From positions 124,001 through 188,000 of the forward strand of contig CAAGJO010000019.1 in the NCBI GenBank assembly GCA_900770285.1: 64,000 nucleotides of DNA. Reading direction: 5' to 3'. The stretch comes from Oscillospiraceae bacterium. GTDB lineage: Bacteria > Bacillota > Clostridia > Oscillospirales > Ruminococcaceae. A program made the translations under genes and the position numbers. How positions within the stretch are numbered: position 1 is the stretch's first letter; each line of letters starts with the position of its first letter. Shown one piece after another: positions 44,098 to 52,286 of the stretch. Below the pieces are notes generated by a model, which searched no databases, was not told the DNA's origin, and saw only the letters and a list, made by a program, of their open reading frames with translations.

Positions 44098-44122
44098 GAC
44101 AAAGCACCTCCAAATAATGACT

Positions 44123-44159
44123 AAAAACAAAAACGAGTGCAGACACAAATCCACACTCG
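44123..44159 (-). terminator. Transcription attenuator in the infC leader
   Basis: CGAGTG (44134-44139) and CACTCG (44154-44159) close a hairpin, extended by inner wobble pairs. On the minus strand it is followed by a U-rich tract (TTTTTGTTTTT). It lies between the promoter at 44282-44310 and the infC start, so it can stop transcription before the operon. In B. subtilis the same operon is controlled by L20 binding to the leader; the regulator here is inferred. Confidence 0.75.
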
Positions 44160-44281
44160 CACAATAATCGCATAAAATAAGCTTTTAGCCTATAATTTAT
44201 TTTGACAACATGCTGACCTTTTTGCTGTGTACTTGCACGCATAAGGTGAGAACGGATTAATGTTCTGCTTTGTTTTTATTT

Positions 44282-44310
44282 ATTATACACCTCTCAGACG
44301 TATTTGTCAA
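44282..44310 (-). promoter_or_regulatory. Consensus sigma-A promoter of infC-rpmI-rplT
   Basis: TTGACA (44305-44310), 17 bases, TATAAT (44282-44287) on the minus strand. The leader to the AUA start is about 180 bases. It holds two further stretches able to pair (AGAAC...GTTCT) before the attenuator. Confidence 0.9.
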
Positions 44311-44408
44311 TACAATTTGCAAAAAAATTTATGTGTTTTCTGATATTTTTCATTTTTCTGCTAATAATATCAGTAAACAATTCCCGAAAAAGCAGGAGGA
44401 ATAAATCT

Positions 44409-45746
44409 ATGAAAAGACGAACAGTCGTAAAACTTTCATCCTTTGCCATAGCTGCTGCGGCTGCCCTGGCAGGACGCAACATTCAGCTAATGCACCAAAA
44501 CAAAATCAACAGCCGTGCTGTTGAATACACATACATGAGAGCTGCTGAAGAGCTTTCCACAGCTGCCGATAACATTAACAATACCCTTGAAAAGCAGCTT
44601 TATGCAGGAACAGCCGACTATCAGCTGCAGTTGTCAGAAAAGCTAAGGCAGGATTCTGCAACAGCGAAAGCTGCTTTAGAACAACTTCCGATAAAAGAAC
44701 TGCAGCTTGAAAACACCTATAAGTTTCTATCACAGGTTGGAAACTATGCCCTTTCTCTTTCTCAAAAGGCAGCAAACGGTGAAAAAATATCTGACAAAGA
44801 ATATGAAACGCTCAAATCCTTACACCAATTCTCACAAAGTTTATCCAATGATTTATGGGGACTGGAAAACAGTTTAAACAGCGGCGAAATATCTTTAACC
44901 ACAGCTGCATCAGCCATGGCACGTTCAAATGACAGCACGCCGACAATTACCGACAGCTTTAAAGAAATGGAAAAAGGGTTTGACAAATACCCTACGCTGA
45001 TTTATGACGGACCTTTCTCCGACCGAATTTTAAATCAAAACCCAAAAATGACTGCAAACCAAAAGGAAATATCCAAAAAAGACGCTTTGACAAAAGCGGT
45101 AATGGTAACAGGAATAAACTCAAATGAATTTGTAAATACGACAGAAGAAGCAGGAAGCTTACCTTCATATGTATTTTCCGACAAGGACGGTTCGGTAACT
45201 TGCTCGGTAACAAAGCAGGGCGGATATCTCTCATATCTTTTAAAAAGCAGACAGGTTGACAAAGAAAACCTGAGCATTGAAGAGGGTCTTGCAAAATCAG
45301 AAAAATTACTCTCAGACATTGGAATCAATTCGCTGAAAATGACTTACTATGAAAATTATGACGGAATTTTAACAATCAACTATGCTTACAGCGACAACGG
45401 AATTTGCGTTTATACTGATCTTGTAAAAGTATCGGTAGCTTTGGACAACGGTGAGATTCTGGGTTACGACGCTATGGGATATATCACAAATCATCAGGAT
45501 AGGACTTACAGCGACAATCAGATATCAGAAGCTGCTGCTAAAAAGCAAGTTTCTCCTATGCTGACGGTTTCTTCTCATCAAATGGCAGTTATTCCGTCAG
45601 ACGGCGGCGGCGAAATTCTATGCCACGAATTCAAGTGTAAAAATGACAGCGGAAAGAACATTTTAGTATATATAAACGCTGAAAATGCAAAAGAAGAAAG
45701 GATTCTCATACTTTTTGAAAGTGAAAAAGGAACTTTAACTATGTAA
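44409..45746 (+). CDS. ypeB: Spore germination protein YpeB
   Basis: The 445-residue protein has an N-terminal hydrophobic anchor (residues 9-22) after MKRRTVVK, a helical domain (LSTAADNINNTLEKQLYAG, LHQFSQSLSNDLWGLENSL), and C-terminal PepSY-like repeats (DALTKAVMVTGIN; EGLAKSEKLLSDIGI; KVSVALDNGEILGYDAMGYI). In Bacillus YpeB stabilises the cortex-lytic enzyme SleB in the spore. GGAGGA precedes the ATG at 44409; upstream in-frame starts run through the infC promoter. The usual partner sleB is not adjacent. A terminator follows. Confidence 0.92.
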   Translation: MKRRTVVKLSSFAIAAAAALAGRNIQLMHQNKINSRAVEYTYMRAAEELSTAADNINNTLEKQLYAGTADYQLQLSEKLRQDSATAKAALEQLPIKELQLENTYKFLSQVGNYALSLSQKAANGEKISDKEYETLKSLHQFSQSLSNDLWGLENSLNSGEISLTTAASAMARSNDSTPTITDSFKEMEKGFDKYPTLIYDGPFSDRILNQNPKMTANQKEISKKDALTKAVMVTGINSNEFVNTTEEAGSLPSYVFSDKDGSVTCSVTKQGGYLSYLLKSRQVDKENLSIEEGLAKSEKLLSDIGINSLKMTYYENYDGILTINYAYSDNGICVYTDLVKVSVALDNGEILGYDAMGYITNHQDRTYSDNQISEAAAKKQVSPMLTVSSHQMAVIPSDGGGEILCHEFKCKNDSGKNILVYINAENAKEERILILFESEKGTLTM

Positions 45747-45757
45747 AAAAGCCGCAT

Positions 45758-45797
45758 AAAAGGACACACAGCCGTTTTACCGACTGCGTGTCCTTTT
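45758..45797. terminator. Bidirectional terminator between ypeB and amt-PII
   Basis: AAAAGGACACACAG (45758-45771) and CTGCGTGTCCTTTT (45784-45797) pair with one mismatch/wobble. T-runs occur on both strands, so it can serve the convergent ypeB and ammonium-transporter units. Confidence 0.85.
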
Positions 45798-45862
45798 GCT
45801 ATAATTTATAAGTGGGATGGGGGCAAAATTCAAAGGGAATTCGCGTCATCACTATAAATCAA

Positions 45863-47638
45863 TTAATCATCATCTTCATCTTCGCCCTGCAAAGCGTCAT
45901 ATCCCTGTTCGCCTGTACGAACCTTTACAACATTTTCAATGTCATAAACAAAGATCTTACCATCACCGATATGACCTGTATACAAAGCGTTCTTAGCAGC
46001 ATTGATAACTGTATCAACAGGTACCTTGCTTACTACAACTTCTACCTTAACCTTAGGCAAGAGGTTTGCATCAACCTTAGCACCACGATAATATTCAGGC
46101 TTACCTTTCTGAACACCGCAGCCAAGAACATTAGTTACTGTAATACCTGTAACATGAATCTTCTGTAATGCATCCATAAGTTCATTAAGCTTTTGCTGCT
46201 TGCAGACAACAACGATCTTAGTAATCTTAGGTGAATTTGCTGAAGTATTTGTTGTATAAGTTTTAACAGGAACAGCATCTTCAACAGCTGCAACTGTTGG
46301 CTCAACTTCCATATCAGGTGTTACCTTTACAACACTCTTAGCGTCATCTTCAACATATGAAAGTGAAGCTTCTGAAAGTGCTGGAGCAAAGTCTGCATAA
46401 GATGATACAAGACCATGTTCTGTAATATCAAGACCGATAATTTCTTCCTGAGTTGAAGCTCTGAGTCCGATTGTCTTCTTAATTACCATAAATACGATGA
46501 ACATACAAATTGCTGCCCAAGCACCAACTGTTACAACACCTAAAGCCTGTTTTCCGAGGAGTGCAAATCCGCCGCCGAAGAAAAGACCTTTAAGTCCATC
46601 GTTGCCGGGAACAGCCTTTGATGCGAAAAGACCAACAGCAATTGTTCCCCACATACCGTTTAACATATGTACTGCTACAGCACCAACAGGGTCATCAACT
46701 TTAAGCTTATAATCAAGGAACCAAACGCCGAAGCATACAAGTAATCCTGAAACAGCACCGATTACAAATGAACCAGCCGCATTTACAACGTCACATCCTG
46801 CTGTAATTGCTACAAGTCCTGCAAGTGAAGCGTTAAGACACATTGAAACATCAGGTTTACCATACTTGATCCATGTAAAGATCATACATACAAATGTTGC
46901 AACTCCAGGAGCGATAGTTGTTGTAAGGAAGATTGAACCTAACTGCGGTACAGATGTTGCTGCTGCACCGTTAAATCCATACCAACCGAACCAAAGGATA
47001 AAGCATCCTAAAGCACCAAGTGTAAGTGAATGTCCCGGAATAGCTTTTGGCTTTCCGTTTTTATCAAATTTGCCGATACGAGGGCCAAGAATAGTTGCAC
47101 CAACCAATGCAGCAATACCGCCCACCATATGAATTGCACAAGAACCGGCGAAATCGTGGAAACCGAGGTTTGCAAGCCAGCCGCCGCCCCAAATCCAGTG
47201 TGCTTCAATAGGATATACTACCATTGAAATTACTGCTGAATAAACACAGTATGAAATGAATTTTGTTCTTTCTGCCATAGCACCGGAAACGATTGTTGCG
47301 GTTGTTGCACAGAAAACAAGGTTAAATACAAATGCGGACCAATCGAAATTTGCATAATCAGTAAACATCTGCAATGAAGGCTTACCAATAAATCCTCCGA
47401 TATCATCGCCCATAAGCAATGAATAACCTAAAACTGAAAAGACTACTGTACCGATACAGAAATCCATCAGGTTTTTCATAATAATGTTACCGGCATTCTT
47501 TGCACGGGTAAAGCCCGTTTCTACCATTGCAAATCCTGCCTGCATGAAAAATACCAATGCTGCGCCTATCAGGAACCATATCTGGAAACCGGTTCCGTTA
47601 GCAACTTCTTCGACTGCAGCTTTTAATGTCTCAGTCAT
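45863..47638 (-). CDS. Ammonium channel (Amt) fused to a C-terminal PII (GlnB/GlnK) domain
   Basis: The 591-residue protein has two parts. Residues 1 to about 412 are an Amt channel with about 11 helices. The twin pore histidines lie in GSCAIHMVGG and GAVAVHMLNGMWG, and the FGW gate region is in FGWYGFNGAAA. A Thr/Ser/acidic linker (413-468) follows. Residues 469-591 are a complete PII domain: T-loop GCGVQKGKPEYYRGAKVDANLLPK, B-loop TGHIGDGKIF and C-loop VRTGEQGYDAL. Gln and Arg at the positions equal to E. coli Gln39 and Arg47 are kept, while the uridylylated Tyr51 is Val. PII normally is a separate protein that plugs Amt according to ATP/ADP and 2-oxoglutarate. AGGAGG precedes the ATG. It lies directly downstream of glnN. 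Confidence 0.94.
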   Translation of the reverse strand: MTETLKAAVEEVANGTGFQIWFLIGAALVFFMQAGFAMVETGFTRAKNAGNIIMKNLMDFCIGTVVFSVLGYSLLMGDDIGGFIGKPSLQMFTDYANFDWSAFVFNLVFCATTATIVSGAMAERTKFISYCVYSAVISMVVYPIEAHWIWGGGWLANLGFHDFAGSCAIHMVGGIAALVGATILGPRIGKFDKNGKPKAIPGHSLTLGALGCFILWFGWYGFNGAAATSVPQLGSIFLTTTIAPGVATFVCMIFTWIKYGKPDVSMCLNASLAGLVAITAGCDVVNAAGSFVIGAVSGLLVCFGVWFLDYKLKVDDPVGAVAVHMLNGMWGTIAVGLFASKAVPGNDGLKGLFFGGGFALLGKQALGVVTVGAWAAICMFIVFMVIKKTIGLRASTQEEIIGLDITEHGLVSSYADFAPALSEASLSYVEDDAKSVVKVTPDMEVEPTVAAVEDAVPVKTYTTNTSANSPKITKIVVVCKQQKLNELMDALQKIHVTGITVTNVLGCGVQKGKPEYYRGAKVDANLLPKVKVEVVVSKVPVDTVINAAKNALYTGHIGDGKIFVYDIENVVKVRTGEQGYDALQGEDEDDD

Positions 47639-47671
47639 ATACTTTTCCTCCTAAATTTTTTATAACAAAAC

Positions 47672-47708
47672 AGGTGTATAGCCGCACTTTTTATGCAGCC
47701 ATACACCT
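47672..47708 (-). terminator. Terminator hairpin between glnN and amt-PII
   Basis: A 15-bp stem with two wobbles (47672-47686 with 47694-47708) is followed by TGTTTTGTT on the minus strand, then the amt Shine-Dalgarno. It may end most glnN transcripts and allow partial read-through to amt. No separate amt promoter was seen in the 120-base gap. Confidence 0.75.
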
Positions 47709-47758
47709 CTTTGTGTTCTGATATTATTTAATTATGAAAGCAAACTTTTTGATATCTA

Positions 47759-49837
47759 TTATACATAGAACAACATTTCACCGTAAGTTGGATATGGCCA
47801 ATACTTTTCGCCAACCAAGCTTTCGATTTCATCTGCTACTGCTCTGAGTTCGCCCATTGCAGTAAATACAACATCGTGATAATAATTTGCAAGTTCCTGA
47901 ACATCTTCAATGTCGCCGGCCTTAACAACAGTATCCTCAAGTTCGCCAAGCTTTTTATATGTCTGAGTTGACAATGTTGACAATCTCTTGACAAGATCTG
48001 TTTCAAATTCAGTTTCAGCACCACAGGACTTAGCAAGCTCTGCTGTCTGTCCGAGATCTTTAATGTATGATGCAACTGCAGGAAGGATATCCTTCTTAGC
48101 CATATCAATCATTGTAAGTGCTTCAATGTTGAGTGTCTTGCAGTATTCATCAAGATCAATCTCAACTCTTGCGGCAAGTTCAGCCTCTGTAAATACCTTA
48201 TGCTTAACAAACAAATCAACATTCTTTTTATCCATAAGATGAGGTACAGCTTCAGGAGTTGACTTATAGTTAAGAAGACCTCTCTTTTCAGCTTCCTTAG
48301 GCCACTCTTCTGAATAGCCATTGCCGTTAAAGATAATATTCTGATTTTCAGAGATTGTTCTCTTAATAAGATTATCAAGAGTATCCTGGAAGTTTTCAGC
48401 ACCTTCAAGTTCATCAGCGAACTGATCAAGAACTTCTGCAACGATTGTATTAAGAATTGTATTTGGTCCAGCGATTGAAAGCTTAGAACCAGGCATTCTG
48501 AATTCAAACTTATTACCTGTAAATGCAAATGGTGAAGTTCTGTTTCTATCAGTTGTGTCCTTAGGGAAGCTTGGAAGTACGTCAACGCCTATTTCCATAT
48601 TTACGCGTTTGCTGCCCTCATATGTTTTGCCTTCAACAATAGTCTTAAGAATCTCTGTAAGCTCATCGCCAAGGAAGATTGAGATAATTGCAGGAGGTGC
48701 TTCATTTGCGCCAAGTCTATGGTCATTTCCTGCTGATGCAACAGAAATTCTCAACAAATCCTGATAATCGTTAACTGCTTTGATTGTTGCAACGAGGAAT
48801 GTAAGGAACTGTGCATTTTCAGCCGGTGTCTTGCCAGGATCAAGAAGGTTAACATCTGTATCTGTTGAAAGTGACCAGTTATTATGTTTACCTGAACCGT
48901 TTACGCCTGCAAATGGCTTTTCATGGAGAAGACATTTAAATCCATGCTTTCTTGCGGTTCTCTTCATAACTTCCATTGTAAGCTGGTTATTATCTGTTGC
49001 AATGTTTGTTGTTGTAAAGATAGGAGCAAGTTCATGCTGTGAAGGAGCAACTTCATTGTGCTTAGTTTTAGCATAAACACCAAGCTTCCAAAGCTGTTCA
49101 TCAACATCCTTCATGTATGCTGCAACTCTTGTCTTGATTGTACCAAAGTAATGGTCTTCCATTTCCTGACCCTTTGGTGCAGGTGCACCGAAAAGTGTAC
49201 GGCCTGTATAAATCAAGTCTTTTCTCTTTGCATACATATCTCTGTCAATAAGGAAATATTCCTGTTCAGGTCCTACATTGGCAGTAACTCTCTTAGCATC
49301 TGTGCCAAAGAGCTTTAAAATTCTCTTTGCTGATTTATCAATAGCTTCCATTGAACGCAGAAGCGGTGTCTTTTTATCCAACGCTTCACCGCTGTATGAA
49401 CAGAAAGCAGTAGGAATGCAAAGTGTTTTTTCTTTAATAAATGCATAAGATGTTGGATCCCATGCTGTATATCCTCTTGCTTCAAATGTTGCTCTCAATC
49501 CGCCTGAAGGGAATGAAGAAGCATCAGGTTCACCTTTTACAAGTTCTTTACCTGAGAAGTCCATAATTACTTTACCGTCGCCAACCGGTGAAATAAAACT
49601 GTCAAGCTTTTCGGCAGTTAAGCCTGTAAGCGGCTGGAACCAGTGAGTATAATGTGTGCAGCCCTTTTCGCAAGCCCAATCTTTCATTGCATTAGCTACA
49701 ACATTTGCAACTTCAATAGTTAAATGTTCACCATTTGCAATGCATTTTTTCAGCTCTTTATAAGTAGCCTTTGGAAGTCTGTCCTGCATTACCGCATCGT
49801 TAAAAACATCCGATCCAAAAAGTTCAGGAACACCCAT
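47759..49837 (-). CDS. glnN: Glutamine synthetase type III (GlnN)
   Basis: The 692-residue protein is a GSIII, much longer than the usual 440-residue GlnA. Its N-terminal part has MGVPELFGSDVFNDAVMQ and THYTHWFQPLTGLTAEKLDSF. Catalytic-domain motifs are GPEQEYFLID, KHNEVAPSQHELAPIF, NGSGKHNNWS and NRTSPFAFTGNKFEFRMPGS. It makes glutamine from glutamate and ammonia. GGAGGA precedes the ATG. It has a promoter at 49958-49986 followed at once by a terminator-like hairpin, and the ammonium channel-PII gene follows, giving one nitrogen unit. Confidence 0.97.
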   Translation of the reverse strand: MGVPELFGSDVFNDAVMQDRLPKATYKELKKCIANGEHLTIEVANVVANAMKDWACEKGCTHYTHWFQPLTGLTAEKLDSFISPVGDGKVIMDFSGKELVKGEPDASSFPSGGLRATFEARGYTAWDPTSYAFIKEKTLCIPTAFCSYSGEALDKKTPLLRSMEAIDKSAKRILKLFGTDAKRVTANVGPEQEYFLIDRDMYAKRKDLIYTGRTLFGAPAPKGQEMEDHYFGTIKTRVAAYMKDVDEQLWKLGVYAKTKHNEVAPSQHELAPIFTTTNIATDNNQLTMEVMKRTARKHGFKCLLHEKPFAGVNGSGKHNNWSLSTDTDVNLLDPGKTPAENAQFLTFLVATIKAVNDYQDLLRISVASAGNDHRLGANEAPPAIISIFLGDELTEILKTIVEGKTYEGSKRVNMEIGVDVLPSFPKDTTDRNRTSPFAFTGNKFEFRMPGSKLSIAGPNTILNTIVAEVLDQFADELEGAENFQDTLDNLIKRTISENQNIIFNGNGYSEEWPKEAEKRGLLNYKSTPEAVPHLMDKKNVDLFVKHKVFTEAELAARVEIDLDEYCKTLNIEALTMIDMAKKDILPAVASYIKDLGQTAELAKSCGAETEFETDLVKRLSTLSTQTYKKLGELEDTVVKAGDIEDVQELANYYHDVVFTAMGELRAVADEIESLVGEKYWPYPTYGEMLFYV

Positions 49838-49906
49838 ATTAAATCCTCCTATAAATTATATTGAATTTATTCGATTGGTTTTACCAATCAGAAATCAAAT
49901 AAAAAT

Positions 49907-49942
49907 AAAGGCACTGTGAACACTATCGTTCACAGCGCCTTT
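49907..49942 (-). terminator. Promoter-proximal attenuator-like terminator of glnN
   Basis: AAAGGCACTGTGAAC (49907-49921) and GTTCACAGCGCCTTT (49928-49942) form a 15-bp stem with one wobble and a six-base loop, followed on the minus strand by TTTATTTTTATTT. It starts only about 8 bases after the expected transcription start from the promoter at 49958-49986. A second small hairpin (GATTGG/CCAATC, about 49873-49889) follows. It could also end transcripts from the gene at 50063, but its place after the glnN promoter favours attenuation. Confidence 0.75.
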
Positions 49943-49957
49943 GCTGTTTATGTTTAC

Positions 49958-49986
49958 AGTATACACACTTTTTCGCTTTTTGTCAA
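49958..49986 (-). promoter_or_regulatory. Sigma-A promoter of glnN
   Basis: TTGACA (49981-49986), 17 bases, TATACT (49958-49963) on the minus strand. The leader to the ATG at 49837 is about 115 bases and holds the terminator hairpin. Confidence 0.85.
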
Positions 49987-50062
49987 CGCTTTTTTAAGTT
50001 TTTTTGTTTTTTTGTAGCATTATATAAATTTCAAATGTTTGATGTCCTTAATTTTTTACAAA

Positions 50063-50800
50063 TTACTCATCAAACTTAAAATCATCAGGGAGATTCTCAA
50101 AAATCACGGAATTTGAAAAGTCCAGCGCTGTTCTGGCCAATTCCTTATTTGATGCCGTCCACGAAATCAAATCAACATTATTTGCTAAAGTAAGAAGTAC
50201 ATCTTCTTCATTTATTGAGCGCAAATCACATGCCACAAAATCTGCTTTAGTTACATACTTCCATACAAATGGGTATGCACACAGTTTATTGAGCAAAGTT
50301 TTGCACAAACACTTACACTTAAATCTTGAAACAAGCTGTATTCTGTTTATTCTAGGTTCAAAAATCCTGAACCACAAAAGTGTTGCAGGGTTAAAACTTG
50401 CAACCGCATAATCGCCTTTATACTTTTTAAGCAAATGGCAAACTCGTCTTTCCATATCAAACAGGTCCCATGAGCCTTTTAATTCTATCATCAACGGTAC
50501 TCTGCCGTTCACAAGTTTTAGCACCTGAGAAAGCAATGGGATTTTTTCTGACGTACCAAGAATTGAGTACTCTGTGATTTCATCAGCATAAATGTCCGAA
50601 ACATTAACATCAACGCCGCAAAGACGCTTCAGATTACCGTCATGCACCACTACAAGCTTTCCGTCCTTTGTCATACGTACATCAAGCTCAATTGCCAAAT
50701 TCTTTTCACAGGAAAGTTCAAAAGCTTTCAGTGAATTTTCAGGTACGCCCTTTTGAATGTTATGCAATCCTCTATGTGATATATACTCGCCAAAAATCAT
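50063..50800 (-). CDS. Glycerophosphodiester phosphodiesterase
   Basis: The 245-residue protein has a TIM-barrel GDPD domain with the catalytic histidines and acids in SHRGLHNIQKGVPENSLKAF, AIELDVRMTKDGKLVVVHD, and MIELKG. It hydrolyses glycerophosphodiesters to glycerol 3-phosphate and an alcohol. There is no signal peptide, so it is cytoplasmic. The ATG at 50800 has AGAGAG before it; an upstream in-frame start at 50887 would overlap the promoter. It is a single-gene unit. Confidence 0.92.
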   Translation of the reverse strand: MIFGEYISHRGLHNIQKGVPENSLKAFELSCEKNLAIELDVRMTKDGKLVVVHDGNLKRLCGVDVNVSDIYADEITEYSILGTSEKIPLLSQVLKLVNGRVPLMIELKGSWDLFDMERRVCHLLKKYKGDYAVASFNPATLLWFRIFEPRINRIQLVSRFKCKCLCKTLLNKLCAYPFVWKYVTKADFVACDLRSINEEDVLLTLANNVDLISWTASNKELARTALDFSNSVIFENLPDDFKFDE

Positions 50801-50854
50801 TATCAGCACTCTCTTTTCAATTAACTTATATATAATATACCATCTTGCAACTAA

Positions 50855-50883
50855 ATTATACTCTTTATTCCAACCTGTGTCAA
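50855..50883 (-). promoter_or_regulatory. Consensus sigma-A promoter of the glycerophosphodiesterase gene
   Basis: TTGACA (50878-50883), 17 bases, TATAAT (50855-50860) on the minus strand. On the plus strand a TATAAT (50948-50953) for the divergent foldase gene was seen without a clear -35 box. Confidence 0.85.
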
Positions 50884-50986
50884 GCAATACTTGAAATAGA
50901 ATATTAAAAATTTATAAAAATATCATAAATTTATCACAATATGGTTCTATAATGATATTATCTTTATTTATGAAAGGAAAATTTAT

Positions 50987-52195
50987 ATGACTAAAAAAAT
51001 TATGGCTGCAATTATTGCCCTGACCTTATCAGCCAGCTGTCTTGTTTCATGCGGAAGTAAAAAAGCAAAAATTGACAGCAGCTCTTCTTCTGCTTCATCA
51101 AAGGCAGACAGCAATGCATCCGACAGCTCTTCTCAGGCAGATGCCCCTGACCCATCACTTACAATTGACGGAAAAAAGGTTGATACAAAAGATCTTGTGA
51201 TGCTAAAAATTGACAATTATGATATTGATTTTGACACATTCAGATATTTCTATTATTACACCATTAATACTTATGCTCAGTATGGTATGACACTGGATCA
51301 AATCAAGGAATCAGACGACACTTACAACATGCTTTTAAATGAAGTTATCAACACTATAAAGAACGAATATGTTGCTCCAAAGCTTGCTGCCGAAAAAAAG
51401 ATCACTCTTGATGATGATGACCAGAAAGCCATTGAAAAGAATTACAAAGAAGCAAAATCACAATTCGGTTCTGAAGAAGAATACAAACAAGGACTCAAAA
51501 ACAACTATATGACCGAAGACTTCTTTAAGATGATGCTTGAGCATTCACAATATTATGATAAGCTATTTGGTGAGGACGGTGCTTATGCGACTTCAAAAGA
51601 ATCATTCAAGAAGATTGTACAGGATCCGGATAAATACACCAGAGTAATTCATATTCTCATTCCTTATGAATCTCAGGTAGAGATCACAGATGAATCTGCT
51701 TTAGAGACTTACAACAATGGTTCACTCAGCGAAAAATCTGATGCTAAAAAATCAGCTTACAATGCCCTTTCAGAAGACGAACAACAAGCTGCAAAGGAAA
51801 AAGCCAAAAAGGTTGCAGAAACCGTTCTTAAAAAAGCACAGAGCGGAGAAGATTTTGAAGACCTTATTAAGAAATACGGTTGGGATCCGGGAATGGAATC
51901 AAAGCCTGAGGGATACTACATCAATCAAAATACTGAATTTGTTCAGGAATTTAAGGATGTTGCATTTAAGTTAAAAGAAAATGAAATCAGCGGTTTAGTT
52001 GAAAACACAAGCTACGGTTGGTTTATTATCAAGCGTTTACCTATTGATATGGATTATGTAGACGAGAACTACAGCACTCTTGTAAGTGATTATGACAATC
52101 CAAGATTCCAAGATATTTATACAAAAACAACTGAAAAAATGAAAGTTACAAAAACCGACACATTTAAAAAGTTGACCAAAGACAGCATTCAATAA
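50987..52195 (+). CDS. PrsA-like peptidyl-prolyl isomerase lipoprotein (foldase)
   Basis: The 402-residue protein has a lipoprotein signal (LSASCLVSC, lipid Cys22), a Ser/Asp-rich linker, a SurA/PrsA-like N-domain (about 60-220, FDTFRYFYYYTINTYAQYG) and a parvulin-like domain (about 225-355, VIHILIPYE ... SGEDFEDLIKKYGWD ... GWFIIKRLP). About 40 extra charged residues are inserted after HILIPYE compared with short parvulins. Such proteins help fold secreted proteins outside the membrane, useful for exported hydrolases. GAAAGG precedes the ATG. A terminator follows immediately. Confidence 0.88.
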   Translation: MTKKIMAAIIALTLSASCLVSCGSKKAKIDSSSSSASSKADSNASDSSSQADAPDPSLTIDGKKVDTKDLVMLKIDNYDIDFDTFRYFYYYTINTYAQYGMTLDQIKESDDTYNMLLNEVINTIKNEYVAPKLAAEKKITLDDDDQKAIEKNYKEAKSQFGSEEEYKQGLKNNYMTEDFFKMMLEHSQYYDKLFGEDGAYATSKESFKKIVQDPDKYTRVIHILIPYESQVEITDESALETYNNGSLSEKSDAKKSAYNALSEDEQQAAKEKAKKVAETVLKKAQSGEDFEDLIKKYGWDPGMESKPEGYYINQNTEFVQEFKDVAFKLKENEISGLVENTSYGWFIIKRLPIDMDYVDENYSTLVSDYDNPRFQDIYTKTTEKMKVTKTDTFKKLTKDSIQ

Positions 52196-52200
52196 TAAAA

Positions 52201-52227
52201 AACGCTCTCATATGAGGGCGTTTTTTA
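52201..52227 (+). terminator. Terminator of the foldase gene
   Basis: AACGCTCTCA and TGAGGGCGTT pair (one wobble) with a minimal loop and are followed by TTTTTT, six bases after the stop. Confidence 0.9.
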
Positions 52228-52253
52228 TTGCTGTTTTATTTAACTTAAAAAAA

Positions 52254-52279
52254 GAGCCTTGACACATTCGTCAAAGCTC
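52254..52279 (-). terminator. Terminator of the FN3/SleB-like hydrolase gene
   Basis: GAGCCTTGAC and GTCAAAGCTC form a 10-bp stem with one wobble; on the minus strand TTTTTTT follows, 8 bases after the stop at 52287. Confidence 0.9.
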
Positions 52280-52286
52280 AATTTTT

